From contig NZ_SOBE01000002.1 in the NCBI RefSeq assembly GCF_004364285.1, positions 744,001 through 808,000 on the forward strand: a stretch of 64,000 nt of DNA, written 5' to 3'. Every line of letters begins with the position of its first letter. Positions within the stretch are counted from its first letter, which is position 1. Under the pieces are notes generated by a model. The model was not told the DNA's origin and searched no databases. It saw only the letters and a list, made by a program, of their open reading frames with translations. A program made the position numbers and the translations under genes. This document shows, piece after piece, positions 17,598-27,200 of the stretch. The DNA is from Frigoribacterium sp. PhB116 (GTDB lineage Bacteria; Actinomycetota; Actinomycetes; Actinomycetales; Microbacteriaceae).

Positions 17598-19139
17598 CTA
17601 CGGGCGAGCGATCCAGGCCTCGACGTCCGCGACCGTGCGCGGGACGCCGACCGAGAGGTTCTCGGCACCGTCGGCCGTCACCAGGATGTCGTCCTCGATC
17701 CGGACGCCGACGCCGCGGAACTCCTCGGGCACGGTGAGGTCGTCGGGCTGGAAGTACAGCCCGGGCTCGATGGTGAACACCATGCCGGGCTCGAGGACGC
17801 CGTCGAGGTAGAGGTCGCGACGCGCGGCTGCGCAGTCGTGCACGTCCATGCCGAGGTGGTGGCTCGTGCCGTGCACCATGTAGCGGCGGTGGTACTGGTG
17901 GTCGGGCTCGAGGCTCTCCGCGGCGCTGACGGGCAGGAAGCCCCACTCGGCGGTGCGCTCGGCGATGACCTGCATCGCGGCGGCGTGGATCTCGCGGAAC
18001 GCGATGCCGGGGCGCACGATGGCGAACGCCGCGTCGGCGGCCTCGAGCACGGCCTCGTAGACGAGTCGCTGCACGTCGCTGAAGTGGCCCGACACCGGCA
18101 GCGTCCGGGTGATGTCGGCGGTGTAGAGGCTGTCGAGCTCGATGCCGGCGTCGATCAGGATCAGGTCGCCGTCGGCGACCGGGCCGTCGTTGCGGGTCCA
18201 GTGCAGCACGCAGGCGTGGTCGCCGGAGGCCGCGATGGTGTCGTAGCCCACCGTGTTGCCGTCGGCCCGGGCGCGACGGTTGAAGGTGCCCTCGACGAGG
18301 CGCTCGCCACGGGGGTGGGCGACGATGTCGTCGAAGTCCGCGATGACGTCCGAGAAGCCGCGGCCGGTGACGGCGACCGCCTGCCGCATCTGCGCCACCT
18401 CCCACGCGTCCTTGACGAGGCGCAGCTCGCTCGCGTCGCGGGCCAGGACGTCGACGGCCGCGGCGGACGTCGGGTCGGCGTCGGTCGCGTCCGCGCCCGT
18501 CTCGTCCGTGCCCGTCTCGTCGACGCCCGTCTCGTCCGGGCCGGCGGAGTCGACGGCGGCCGCGACGACGGCGTCAACGCGCGCGGTCAGCTCGGGGTCG
18601 GCCTCGCGGAGCACCAGGGTGGTGCCGGTCGACGAGGCGACGACGGCGTCCAGCTCGGCGAGCTCACGGGTGGCGAGGTCGAGGTCGGCGCCGACCTGCG
18701 CGAGCGAGGGGCGAGGTCCCGTCCAGAATTCCCCGATCTCGGGGTCGGCGTAGAACTCGTCCGATTCGCGACCGGCACTGGCGCGGAAGTACAACGTGGC
18801 GTCGTGTCCGTCGCCGGCGGGCTCCAGGACGAGCACCGAGCCGGGCACGGTGGCGGAGCCCCAGCCGGTCAGGTGCGCGAAGGCGGAGTGCGCCCGGAAC
18901 GGGTAGTCGCAGTCGTTCGAGCGGACCTTCGCGCGCCCGGCCGGGACGACGAGGCGCTCGCCCCGGTGCAGCTCCGAGAGGCGAGCCCGCCGCGCGGCGG
19001 CGAACGCGGCTTCCTCGCGGGCCGCGGGCATCACCTCGTCGCGATCGGCCCACTGGGACGAGATGTAGTCCTTGAACGAGTCCGAGCGGGGGGTGGTCGA
19101 TCGGTTCGTGGTGGCACGGGGTGCCTTCTGTGCGTCCAT
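17598..19139 (-). CDS. pepP: aminopeptidase P (Xaa-Pro aminopeptidase)
   Basis: A 513-residue M24B metallopeptidase that removes N-terminal residues preceding proline, with two metal ions. The N-terminal creatinase-like domain (residues about 55-260) includes RSNDCDYPFRAHSAF. The pita-bread domain carries ligands in LIDAGIELDSLYTADITRTLP (two Asp), HGTSHHLGMDVHD (His), FTIEPGLYF (Glu) and GVRIEDD (Glu). Between the domains is an unusual acidic, repetitive insert with four DETG/DATD-type units (about residues 198-222), encoded by short near-identical repeats around 18486-18546. ATG 19139 is preferred; the longer open frame upstream is non-coding. Probably monocistronic. Confidence 0.93.
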   Translation of the reverse strand: MDAQKAPRATTNRSTTPRSDSFKDYISSQWADRDEVMPAAREEAAFAAARRARLSELHRGERLVVPAGRAKVRSNDCDYPFRAHSAFAHLTGWGSATVPGSVLVLEPAGDGHDATLYFRASAGRESDEFYADPEIGEFWTGPRPSLAQVGADLDLATRELAELDAVVASSTGTTLVLREADPELTARVDAVVAAAVDSAGPDETGVDETGTDETGADATDADPTSAAAVDVLARDASELRLVKDAWEVAQMRQAVAVTGRGFSDVIADFDDIVAHPRGERLVEGTFNRRARADGNTVGYDTIAASGDHACVLHWTRNDGPVADGDLILIDAGIELDSLYTADITRTLPVSGHFSDVQRLVYEAVLEAADAAFAIVRPGIAFREIHAAAMQVIAERTAEWGFLPVSAAESLEPDHQYHRRYMVHGTSHHLGMDVHDCAAARRDLYLDGVLEPGMVFTIEPGLYFQPDDLTVPEEFRGVGVRIEDDILVTADGAENLSVGVPRTVADVEAWIARP

Positions 19140-19186
19140 GCCGCCATTCTCCCGCGAAGTCGCGGGCCGGCCAACCCGGTACGGCG

Positions 19187-20215
19187 TCAGGCGCCCGTCA
19201 TGGTGAGCTGGGCGACGACGGGGCGGTGGTCGCTGCCGGCCTCGTCCTGGTCGGTGACGACCTTGTAGCCGGTCGGCATCCAGGAACGCGTCGCGAGGAC
19301 GTGGTCGATGGGGGTGCCGAGCAGCGGCGGGAGATCGGTGGGCCAGGTGCCCAGGCCGGCGTTCGCGGTCGTCACCCCGACGTCCCGGCACCGGCCGAGG
19401 GCGCCGCCCGCGGTCCCGAGGCCGGCCATGTGGTCGAGGGTCGCGTTGAAGTCGCCCGCCATGATGACGTTCCCGTCCGTGCAGGCGTCCGCGAGGTACC
19501 GGAGGCCCGCCTCCCACGGGTCCATCTGCGCGGTCGTCGGTGCGACGGGGTGGGCGGCGACGATGGTCGGCCCCGTCCCCGAGACCGGGGTGGCGACGAC
19601 CGAGGGCATGAGCGGCGTCGTCTCGACGGCGGTGCCGTCCTCGGCCAGGGCGACCGTGTACTCGCCGAGGGCCGCCGCGATGAGCAACGACGTCGGCTCC
19701 GAGCCGCCCTGGGCGGGGTACTCGACGGTCTTGACGGTCATCGGCAACCCGGCCACCGCCATGGCGTCGGCCACTGCGGTCGCGGTCTCGGCGCTCGTCT
19801 CGGGGAGGCTGACGATCTCCGCGCCCTCCTCGACGGCCAACGCGGCGATCGCCTCGGCGCCGGGCGCGCCTCCCTCGGTGTTCCAGACGACGACCGTCAG
19901 GTCGGTCGGCAGCGCCTCGACGAAGTCGTCGCGGCCGAGGCCCCTGGCGGCGGCCACGCCGATGGACACGGCCCCGAAGACGAGCAGCAGCACCCCGAGG
20001 GAGGCGGCGATCGACCGGAGCGGACGGGCGGCGATCCCGACGACGAAGAGGACCACGGCCAGCGCACCGGCGACGGCCGCCGCTGCCCCGCGGAACGAGA
20101 CCAGCTGGGCGACGGGCCACGTCCGCTGGAGGTCGAGCTGCTGCGGCCAGAGCAGGACGAACAGGGCGGCGGCGACCGCGAGGACGATGACGAAGGCGAC
20201 GAGACGACGGATCAT
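19187..20215 (-). CDS. membrane-anchored endonuclease/exonuclease/phosphatase-family protein
   Basis: A 342-residue protein. Three N-terminal hydrophobic segments (residues about 1-22, 40-62, 65-90) are followed by an EEP-fold domain outside the membrane. Recognisable EEP motifs are VVWNTEGG, SLPETSAE (metal Glu), AAHPVAP, MAGDFNATLDH (Asp/Asn), TPIDHVLA and GSDHRPV (catalytic His). It probably hydrolyses an extracellular phosphodiester or nucleic acid, substrate unknown. Start choice: the longer frame begins at ATG 20230, but that codon lies inside the TATGCT hexamer at 20226-20231, so ATG 20215 is preferred. Confidence 0.83.
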   Translation of the reverse strand: MIRRLVAFVIVLAVAAALFVLLWPQQLDLQRTWPVAQLVSFRGAAAAVAGALAVVLFVVGIAARPLRSIAASLGVLLLVFGAVSIGVAAARGLGRDDFVEALPTDLTVVVWNTEGGAPGAEAIAALAVEEGAEIVSLPETSAETATAVADAMAVAGLPMTVKTVEYPAQGGSEPTSLLIAAALGEYTVALAEDGTAVETTPLMPSVVATPVSGTGPTIVAAHPVAPTTAQMDPWEAGLRYLADACTDGNVIMAGDFNATLDHMAGLGTAGGALGRCRDVGVTTANAGLGTWPTDLPPLLGTPIDHVLATRSWMPTGYKVVTDQDEAGSDHRPVVAQLTMTGA

Positions 20216-20225
20216 GGCGGGACCG

Positions 20226-20231
20226 AGCATA
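20226..20231 (-). promoter_or_regulatory. -10 hexamer of the EEP-family gene
   Basis: TATGCT on the minus strand. It contains the competing ATG at 20230 and predicts a leader of about four bases before ATG 20215. Confidence 0.4.
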
Positions 20232-20288
20232 GGCGACCGCCCGTCCTGTGCAGGGAGGACGCTCGGGCGGGCCGGAGCGGGGTCGGCC

Positions 20289-20294
20289 TACGAT
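20289..20294 (+). promoter_or_regulatory. -10 hexamer of the PHP gene, predicted leaderless
   Basis: TACGAT, six bases (GAGAGG) before ATG 20301. The spacer is purine-rich, so a leader of almost zero length could still pair weakly with 16S rRNA. Confidence 0.45.
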
Positions 20295-20300
20295 GAGAGG

Positions 20301-21155
20301 ATGCCCCACCGTCCGATCGACCTGCACACCCACAGCAGCGTCTCGGACGGCACGGAGACCCCCGCCGAGCTCGTGGCCGCGGCCGTCTCCGCGGACCTCG
20401 CCGTCGTGGCCCTCACGGACCACGACTCGACGGCCGGCTGGTCCGAGGCCACCCGGGCCGTCGCGGGCAGCGGCCTGACGCTCGTCCCGGGCATGGAGAT
20501 GAGCACGAGGCTCGGCATGAACAGCGTGCACATGCTGGCCTACCTGTTCGACCCCGAGGACGCCGCCCTCGTCGCCGAGACGGCACGCCTGCGCGACAGC
20601 CGGCTGCACCGCGCCGAGCGCATCGTCGAGCGGATCGCGGCGGACTACGACGTGAGCTGGGCCGACGTCCTGGCCCAGTCGACGCCGGGCGCGACCCTGG
20701 GACGGCCCCACATCGCGGACGCACTCGTCGCCAAGGGCCTCGCGCCCGACCGCAGCGCGGCGTTCGCCGGCATCCTGCACTGGCGCTCCGGCTACTACGA
20801 GCCGCACGAGGCGCCGAGCCCGATCGACGCGATCCGGCTCATCCGTGCAGCCGGCGGCGTCCCCGTGATCGCCCACCCGGCGACGCGCGGACGCGACACG
20901 AACATCTCGGCGCGGTCGTTCGAGCAGCTCGTCGAGGCGGGCCTGCTGGGCGTCGAGGTGCGGCACCGCGAGAACACGGAGGCGGGCGCCGAGCGCCTGC
21001 GCGAGCTCGCGTCCCGGCACGACCTCATCACGACCGGCTCGAGCGACTACCACGGGACGGGCAAGCCCAACCGGCTGGGCGAGAACAGCACCGACCCCGA
21101 GCAGCTGGCGCGCATCGTCGACGCCGCGACCGGTTGGCGGCCCGTCGAGGGCTGA
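20301..21155 (+). CDS. PHP-domain phosphoesterase
   Basis: A 284-residue PHP-superfamily metal hydrolase of the type acting on 3',5'-nucleoside bisphosphates (RNase AM/YciV-like). Motifs: LHTHSSVSDGTE (His9, His11), LTDHDST, VPGMEMST (Glu), VIAHPATRGRD and TGSSDYHG. These supply the three-metal site. The cytosolic enzyme would recycle pAp or trim RNA 5' ends; substrate is by family only. It is divergent from the EEP gene and convergent with the DEAD-box helicase. The intergenic run 21156-21268 holds a weak ACCGT/ACGGT hairpin and nothing else clear. Confidence 0.87.
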   Translation: MPHRPIDLHTHSSVSDGTETPAELVAAAVSADLAVVALTDHDSTAGWSEATRAVAGSGLTLVPGMEMSTRLGMNSVHMLAYLFDPEDAALVAETARLRDSRLHRAERIVERIAADYDVSWADVLAQSTPGATLGRPHIADALVAKGLAPDRSAAFAGILHWRSGYYEPHEAPSPIDAIRLIRAAGGVPVIAHPATRGRDTNISARSFEQLVEAGLLGVEVRHRENTEAGAERLRELASRHDLITTGSSDYHGTGKPNRLGENSTDPEQLARIVDAATGWRPVEG

Positions 21156-21268
21156 TCGTCCCGAGGTGCGCCGGTGGGCGCGGTCGGCCCGGCCGACGAG
21201 CGGGGCGGGCGACGACGGAGGCCCCGCACCGTGACGGTACGAGGCCTCTCGGGTCGACCGGGCTCGGT

Positions 21269-22735
21269 CTACGACGCGGGGGCGTCGCCGGCCGGGCGCC
21301 GACGACGCGTGCGGCTGCGTCGGCGAGGGGCCTCGCCGTCGCCGGCGGGCGCTGCCGTCGGGGCCTCGGCGGGCGCCTGGTCGCGGCGGGGCGCCTGCTC
21401 GCGTCGCGACGACTGCTCGCCTCCACGGCGACCGGAGTCGCCCTCGCCTCCGCGACGACCGGACTCGCCCTCGGCACTGCGCGACCGGCTGCGCGAGCCG
21501 GGGTTGCGCTCGCGGGCCGTGGCGGCGCCGCCCTCGACGGCGGCCTTCGGAGCCGACTTGAGGCGGCCTTTCGTGCCGACGGGGATGTCGAGGTCCTCGA
21601 AGAGGTGGGGGCTCGACGAGTACGTCTCGACGGGCTCGGGCTGGCCCATGTCGAGGGCACGGTCGATGAGGGCCCACTTGTGTAGGTCGTCCCAGTCGAC
21701 GAACGTGACCGCGATGCCGGTCTTGCCCGCGCGGCCCGTCCGGCCGGCGCGGTGCAGGTACGTGTCGTGGTCGTCGGGGACCGTGTGGTTGATCACGTGC
21801 GTCACGTCGTTGACGTCGATGCCGCGTGCCGCGACGTCGGTCGCGATCAGGATGTCCTTCTTGCCGGCCTTGAAGGCCGCCATCGCGCGCTCGCGCTGCT
21901 CCTGGTTCAGGTCGCCGTGCACGGCGGCTGCGTTGAAGCCGCGGTCGTTGAGCTCTTCGACCAGCTTCGCGGCGGCGCGCTTGGTGCGGGTGAAGACGAC
22001 GGTCTTGCCACGGCCCTCAGCCTGCAGGATGCGCGCGATGACCTCGTCCTTGTCGAGCGAGTGGGCGCGGTAGACGACGTGCTTGATGTTCGCCTGCGTC
22101 AGGCCCTCGTCGGGGTCGGTGGCGCGGATGTGGATCGGCTTCGTCATGAAGCGGCGGGCCAGCGCCACGATCGGGCCGGGCATCGTCGCGGAGAACAACA
22201 TGGTGTGGCGCGTCGCCGGCACCTGCTGGAAGATCTTCTCGATGTCGCTGAGGAAGCCCAGGTCGAGCATCTTGTCGGCCTCGTCGAGCACGACCTCCTT
22301 CACGCCCTTGAGGTCGAGGAGGCGCTGGCCGGCCAGGTCGAGGAGGCGCCCGGGTGTGCCCACCACGATCTGCGCGCCGGCCTTGAGCTGCTCGACCTGG
22401 CCCTCGTAGGCCTTGCCGCCGTAGATGCTGACGACCTTGGTGTCGCGGTTCGACGTGGCCACCTCGAGGTCCTCGGCGACCTGGACGCAGAGCTCGCGGG
22501 TCGGGACGACGACCAGCACCTTGACGCCGGGCTCGGGCGAGAGGCCGATGCGCTGGACGATGGGGAGGCCGAAGCCGAGGGTCTTGCCGGTGCCCGTCTT
22601 GGCCTGGCCGATGATGTCCTGGCCGGAGAGCGCGAGCGGGATGGTCTGGGTCTGGATGGGGAACGGTTCGAGGATCCCCTTCGCAGCCAGTGCGTCGACC
22701 ATGTCCTGGTCGATCTGAAGATCGGTGAAAGTCAC
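21269..22735 (-). CDS. DEAD-box RNA helicase with basic RGG-like tail
   Basis: A 488-residue RhlE/DeaD-like helicase. The Q motif region (ILEPFPIQTQTIPLAL), motif I AKTGTGKT, Ia PTRELC, Ib TPGRL, II LDEADKM, III FSATMP, V DVAARGIDV and VI HRAGRTGRAG are all intact. Residues about 405-488 form a disordered Arg/Gly/Ser-rich tail with repeats such as GESGRRGGEGDSGRRGGE, likely an RNA-binding extension. It unwinds structured RNA during decay, ribosome assembly or cold growth. GTG 22735 is preferred over ATG 22753, because AGGG lies seven bases ahead of it and no ribosome site precedes the ATG; the difference is six residues. Confidence 0.92.
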   Translation of the reverse strand: MTFTDLQIDQDMVDALAAKGILEPFPIQTQTIPLALSGQDIIGQAKTGTGKTLGFGLPIVQRIGLSPEPGVKVLVVVPTRELCVQVAEDLEVATSNRDTKVVSIYGGKAYEGQVEQLKAGAQIVVGTPGRLLDLAGQRLLDLKGVKEVVLDEADKMLDLGFLSDIEKIFQQVPATRHTMLFSATMPGPIVALARRFMTKPIHIRATDPDEGLTQANIKHVVYRAHSLDKDEVIARILQAEGRGKTVVFTRTKRAAAKLVEELNDRGFNAAAVHGDLNQEQRERAMAAFKAGKKDILIATDVAARGIDVNDVTHVINHTVPDDHDTYLHRAGRTGRAGKTGIAVTFVDWDDLHKWALIDRALDMGQPEPVETYSSSPHLFEDLDIPVGTKGRLKSAPKAAVEGGAATARERNPGSRSRSRSAEGESGRRGGEGDSGRRGGEQSSRREQAPRRDQAPAEAPTAAPAGDGEAPRRRSRTRRRRPAGDAPAS

Positions 22736-22772
22736 GTAGTTGCCCTGTCTCATGTGTAGGCGGATCGCGGAC

Positions 22773-22778
22773 AGTTTA
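22773..22778 (-). promoter_or_regulatory. -10 hexamer of the DEAD-box helicase gene
   Basis: TAAACT on the minus strand, predicting a start near 22766 and a leader of about 30 bases before GTG 22735. Confidence 0.4.
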
Positions 22779-22811
22779 GCCCGTCGTGCGGCCGCGACCC
22801 CCCGGACCCCG

Positions 22812-22817
22812 TAAGCT
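22812..22817 (+). promoter_or_regulatory. -10 hexamer of the ferritin-like gene, predicted leaderless
   Basis: TAAGCT, six bases (TGCGGC) before GTG 22824. Confidence 0.45.
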
Positions 22818-22823
22818 TGCGGC

Positions 22824-23543
22824 GTGGTGTCATGGAAGGGCCGGAGGTCTCAGCGCGGCGTCCCGTCCATCCAGTGGCCGCGGCCCGCCTCCAAGGCCGT
22901 GCCCGTGAACCGGGTCGAGCTCGGCGACTTCACCCCCGACCTCGACGTCTACCTCGGTCAGGCCGCCTACCTCGAGCTGTCGCTCTTCGAGGGCCTCGGC
23001 CGTGCCGCGGAGTCCGCCCCGCACGTGCGCGCGCAGCGGATGACCGCCCGCGTGGCCGGCAGCACACTCGACCGGCACCGGGGCCTGCTCGCCGAGATCG
23101 AGCGCACGGGAGGCGACCCGACGGTCTCGATGGAGCCTCACCGCCACGCCGTGGACGAGTTCCGACGACGCACCGAGGGTGCCGACTGGCACGAGGCGAT
23201 CCTCGCCTCCTACGTCGCCGCGGGTCTGCTGAACGACGTGTTCGTCCGACTGGCGGCGGGCCTGACCGCCGATCACCGCGAGCGCATCGTGCGGGTGCTG
23301 GAGGCGGGCGACGACGAGTCCGCCATCGTGGCGGAGCTCTCGGCGGCCATCGAGGACGACCCGCAGCTCGCCTCGCGCCTGGCCCTGTGGGGCCGCCGAC
23401 TCGTCGGCGACACGCTGCTCGTGGCCCGCGCGGCGATCTCCGCGTCGCACGAGTCGGCCGACGACGAGCGGCTCGAGCCGGTCTTCACCGAGCTCGTGGC
23501 GGCGCACACACGCCGTATGGACGCCCTCGGTCTCACGGCCTGA
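22824..23543 (+). CDS. ferritin-like fold (MiaE-like) protein
   Basis: A 239-residue mostly helical protein. After a basic head (WKGRRSQRGVPS), helices with YLGQAAYLELSLFEGLG and LDRHRGLLAEIE give the spaced Glu and ExxH residues of a ferritin-like four-helix bundle, and AILASYVAAGLLNDVFVRL gives the next helix. This actinobacterial family is annotated as ferritin-like or tRNA-hydroxylase (MiaE)-like, but the reaction is not established. A second ExxH is less clear, so a full diiron site is not certain. GTG 22824 is fixed by the upstream hexamer. Convergent with the small membrane gene at 23574. Confidence 0.75.
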   Translation: MVSWKGRRSQRGVPSIQWPRPASKAVPVNRVELGDFTPDLDVYLGQAAYLELSLFEGLGRAAESAPHVRAQRMTARVAGSTLDRHRGLLAEIERTGGDPTVSMEPHRHAVDEFRRRTEGADWHEAILASYVAAGLLNDVFVRLAAGLTADHRERIVRVLEAGDDESAIVAELSAAIEDDPQLASRLALWGRRLVGDTLLVARAAISASHESADDERLEPVFTELVAAHTRRMDALGLTA

Positions 23544-23573
23544 CGGCACCCCGCTGCGGGGCAGCGCGCGGCG

Positions 23574-23864
23574 TCAGCCCCGCATGAGGCGGGCGAGCAG
23601 GTCGCCGTCGCGGCGCCTCCTGGACGTCGCCGCGACGCGGCAGACCCCGATCGCGACGACGCCCGACAGCACGAGCGAGACGACCCAGATCCAGCCGCCG
23701 TCGGCCGTCAGGCCCGCCAGGAGGAGGACCTGCCAGGCGACGGCCGCGACGGACGCCGCGGCCGCGGGCGCCAGGAGCACCCCGCGGGTGTCGGCGGCCG
23801 GCAGCGCGAAGTGGGCGACGAAGCCCAGCAGAGCGCCGCCGAGCACGACGAAGAGGAGCTCCAT
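23574..23864 (-). CDS. small three-helix membrane protein
   Basis: A 96-residue protein: MELLFVVLGGALLGFVAHFALP, then two more hydrophobic helices (about 31-52 and 57-76) and a basic end ATSRRRRDGDLLARLMRG. No known domain is recognised. ATG 23864 begins one base after the stop of the DUF3107 gene (TGACATG), so the two genes form a tightly spaced operon. A longer overlapping open frame from 24098 is a shadow of DUF3107. Function unknown. Confidence 0.7.
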   Translation of the reverse strand: MELLFVVLGGALLGFVAHFALPAADTRGVLLAPAAAASVAAVAWQVLLLAGLTADGGWIWVVSLVLSGVVAIGVCRVAATSRRRRDGDLLARLMRG

Positions 23865-23865
23865 G

Positions 23866-24090
23866 TCAGCTGACGAAGCCGACGCGGCGGTTCTCGTCGG
23901 AGCCGACCTCGACGTAGGCGAGGGAGGCGGTCGGCACGAGATAGGTCTTGCCCTTCGAGCCGGCGAGGGTGACGTACGTCTTGCTGCCGTCGAGGGCGTC
24001 GGCGACGATCGCCTCGACCTCGGCCGCGGTCTGCGACGTCTCGAAGCTGATCTCACGGGGGCTGTTGGTGATGCCGATGCGAATGTCCAC
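23866..24090 (-). CDS. DUF3107 small protein
   Basis: A 74-residue protein beginning MDIRIGITNSPREISFETS and ending YVEVGSDENRRVGFVS, the DUF3107 family of actinobacteria. The function is unknown; the predicted fold is a small alpha/beta unit, with a strongly conserved-looking C-terminal RRVGFV. It begins at GTG 24090, six bases after TATCGT. It is followed directly by the small membrane protein gene and divergent from adnA; in other actinobacteria DUF3107 also lies near helicase genes, as far as I recall. Confidence 0.88.
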   Translation of the reverse strand: MDIRIGITNSPREISFETSQTAAEVEAIVADALDGSKTYVTLAGSKGKTYLVPTASLAYVEVGSDENRRVGFVS

Positions 24091-24096
24091 GACGTC

Positions 24097-24102
24097 ACGA
24101 TA
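24097..24102 (-). promoter_or_regulatory. -10 hexamer of the DUF3107 gene, predicted leaderless
   Basis: TATCGT on the minus strand, six bases (GACGTC) before GTG 24090. Confidence 0.45.
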
Positions 24103-24198
24103 TCCGACCGGGCCCGGTGCGGCCTGACGCGTTCACCGAGAGCGCAAGCGGCGTCGCGGCAGCAGCCCGCGTCGCTCTTCGGTGTCGGCGGCAGCCGC

Positions 24199-24204
24199 TA
24201 GCGT
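24199..24204 (+). promoter_or_regulatory. -10 hexamer of the adnAB operon, predicted leaderless
   Basis: TAGCGT, seven bases (CGAGCGC) before ATG 24212. It argues against the longer frame opened at 24182. Confidence 0.45.
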
Positions 24205-24211
24205 CGAGCGC

Positions 24212-27200
24212 ATGGTGACGACCTCCTTCCGCCCGGTCTCGGGCACCGACACGCGGTCGGCGGTCGAGCTCGACGCGTCCCAGCGGGCGGTGCTCGACCT
24301 GCCCGACGGCGTCTCCGCCGCGGTGATCGGGGCCCCGGGCACCGGCAAGACGACCGCCCTCGTCGAGTTCGTCGCCGACCGGCTCGAGACCCGCGGCTGG
24401 GCGCCCGGCTCCGTGACGGCGCTGACGCCGTCCCGCACGACGGCCACGCGCCTCCGCGACGTCCTGGCCGCCCGGCTCGACGTGCCCACCCCCGGCCCCC
24501 TCGCGCGCACCGTCTCGTCCCTCGCCTTCGACGTGGTCGGCCACGCCGCCCGTCTCGCCGGCGCCGAGCCGCCCGCGCTCCTGACCGGCGGGGACCACGA
24601 CTCGGTCGTGCGCTCGATGCTCGAGGGCCACGAGGCCGACGGCACGGGCCCTCGGTGGCCCGACGTCCTCGGCCCCCGCGTCCGCGTGCTGCGGGGGTTC
24701 CGCACCGAGCTGCGCGAGGTGATGATGCGCGCGACCGAGCAGGGCCTCTCGCCCGACGACCTGCGTCGGCTCTCCGCGGCGCGCGACCGGCCCGAGTGGG
24801 CCGCCGTCGCCGACTTCGTCGACGAGTACCACGGCGTCGTCGACGCCATGCCGGGCCGCCGACTCGACTCGGCAGAGCTCGTCGACTGGGCCGTGGCGGC
24901 GCTCGACCGCGGCGAGACCGCACCGGTCGTCGACGGCCTCCGTGCCGTGCTCGTCGACGACGCCCAGGAGGCCACCGAGTCCACCGTCGCCCTGCTGCGA
25001 GCTCTCGCGCGCCGCGGGGTCGCCGTGATCGCGCTCGGCGATCCCGACCTCGCCACGAGCGCGTTCCGCGGCGGCAGTCCCGACGTGCTCGGCCGGCTCG
25101 GCCAGCGGCTCGGCCTGCCCGACGCGCGGACGCTGTGGCTCTCGACCGCGCACCGGCACGACCCGCCGCTCCGCGAGCTCGTGCAGCGGGTGACGGCGCG
25201 CATCGGCACGGCCGGCGCCGGGCGCCAGCACGCCGCCGAGCCGGGGCGGCCCGCGGCGGGAGCGCCGGGCGCTCCCGGCGCGCCGGGCCCTCGTCCGGAC
25301 GGGCAGCCTCGCCGTGACGTCCCTCCGGTGCTCTCCGTCCAGGCCGACAGCCCCGCCCACGAGCTCTCGACCGTGGCGCGGGTGCTGCGCGAGCACCACC
25401 TCGTCTCGGGCGTCCCGTGGTCGAGCATGATGGTCGTCGTGCGCAGCGGCGGCCAGGTGCCCGGCGTCGCCCGCGGCCTCCAGCTCGCCGACGTCCCCAC
25501 GCGCACCTCGGCGGCGGGCCGCGCGGTCCGCGACGAGCACGGGGCGCGCCACCTCCTGCTGGCCGCCTCGGTGGCCGTCGGGCGGGACGAGCTCACGGCC
25601 GACCTGGCGGCCGAGCTCCTGCTCGGCCCGCTCGCGGGCTTCGACGCGCTGTCCCTCCGCCGCCTCCGGCTCGCCCTGCGGGCGGACGAGCTCGCGGGGG
25701 GAGGCACGCGCTCCGCCGACGCCCTGCTCGTCGAGGCGCTCGCCGGGCCGGGACGCTTCGCGACGATCGACTCGAGGCCGGCGGCCCGGGCGGGCCGCTT
25801 CGCGGCCAGCCTCGACGGCGCCCGTCGCGAGGCCGCGGCCGGCGCCAGCATCGAGGAAGTCCTCTGGGGGCTCTGGGACCGCAGCGGCCTCGCGCGCGAG
25901 TGGAGCGCCCGCGCCGCGGGCCGGGGGATCGTGGCGGCCGAGGCCGACCGGCACCTCGACGGGGTGGTCGCGTTGTTCACGGCCGCGAAGCGGTTCGTCG
26001 AGCGCACCCCGGAGGCCCCCGCCGTCGGGTTCCTCGACGCCCTGCTCGGCGCCGAGGTCCCCGAGGACACCCTCTCGCCGCAGGCGTCCGCCGAGTCGGT
26101 GCTCGTCTGCACCCCGTCCGCCGCGGTGGGCCTCGAGGTCGACGTCGTCGTCGCAGCCCGCCTGCAGGACGGCGTGTGGCCGAACCTCCGGGTGCGCGGT
26201 GCCCTGCTCGGCCCCGACGACCTGGTCGACGCGGCGCAGGCGGGCGAGGGGCCCGACCAGGGGCCGACCCCGGTCGACGCCCGTGCCGCGGTGCTCAGCG
26301 ACGAGCTGCGCATGTTCGCGCTCACGGTCTCGCGAGCGCGTCGCCAGGTCGTCCTCTCCTGCACCTCCGACGACGACGAGGGGCCGTCGGTCTTCTTCCG
26401 GCTGCTGCCGACCGACGCGCCGTCGCCGTCCGGAGGGCACCCGCTCTCGCTCCGCGGCCTCGTGGGGCATCTCCGTCACGTGGTGGTCGAGTCGACCCAC
26501 CAGGGCCGCGCGGAGTCGGCGACGGCGGGCCTCGCCCGTCTCGCCGCGGCCGGCGTCGCCGGGGCGCACCCGGGCGAGTGGTACGGCCTCGCCGAGCCGA
26601 GCACGTCTGTTCCCCTGGTCGACCTCTCCGAGCCCGAGGCCCACGTCGCGGTCTCGCCCTCGCAGCTCGGCTCGTTCGAGGAGTGCCCGCTGCACTGGTT
26701 CGTCGACCGGTTCGGCGGATCGGCGCCGAACGCCTCGATGGGCATCGGCACGGTCCTCCACTCGGTCATGGAGCACGCGCTCGACACCGACGTCGAGGCA
26801 CTGTGGAACGCGGTCGAGGAGCGCTGGGACGAGCTCGACTTCGAGTCGCCCTGGATCGCCGAGGCCGAGAAGCGCCGAGCCCGGCAGATGACCGAGAGCC
26901 TCGCCTCCTACCTGCGTGACTTCGCGCAGTCGGGCGGCGAGCTGATCGGCGCGGAGTCGACCTTCACCCTCGACACCGGTCCTGCGCGCCTCCGTGGCTC
27001 GATCGACCGGGTCGAGCGCACCCGCGACGGCGCCGCTGTCATCGTCGACCTCAAGACCGGGCGGGCCGCGCCGACGTCGTCGGCGGCCATCGCCGCCCAC
27101 CCGCAGCTCGGCAGCTACCAGCTCGCCCTCGCCGACGGCGCGGTCGAGAGCGTGCCGGAGGGGACGCCGCCGGGCGGAGCGAAGCTCGTCGTCGTGTCGT

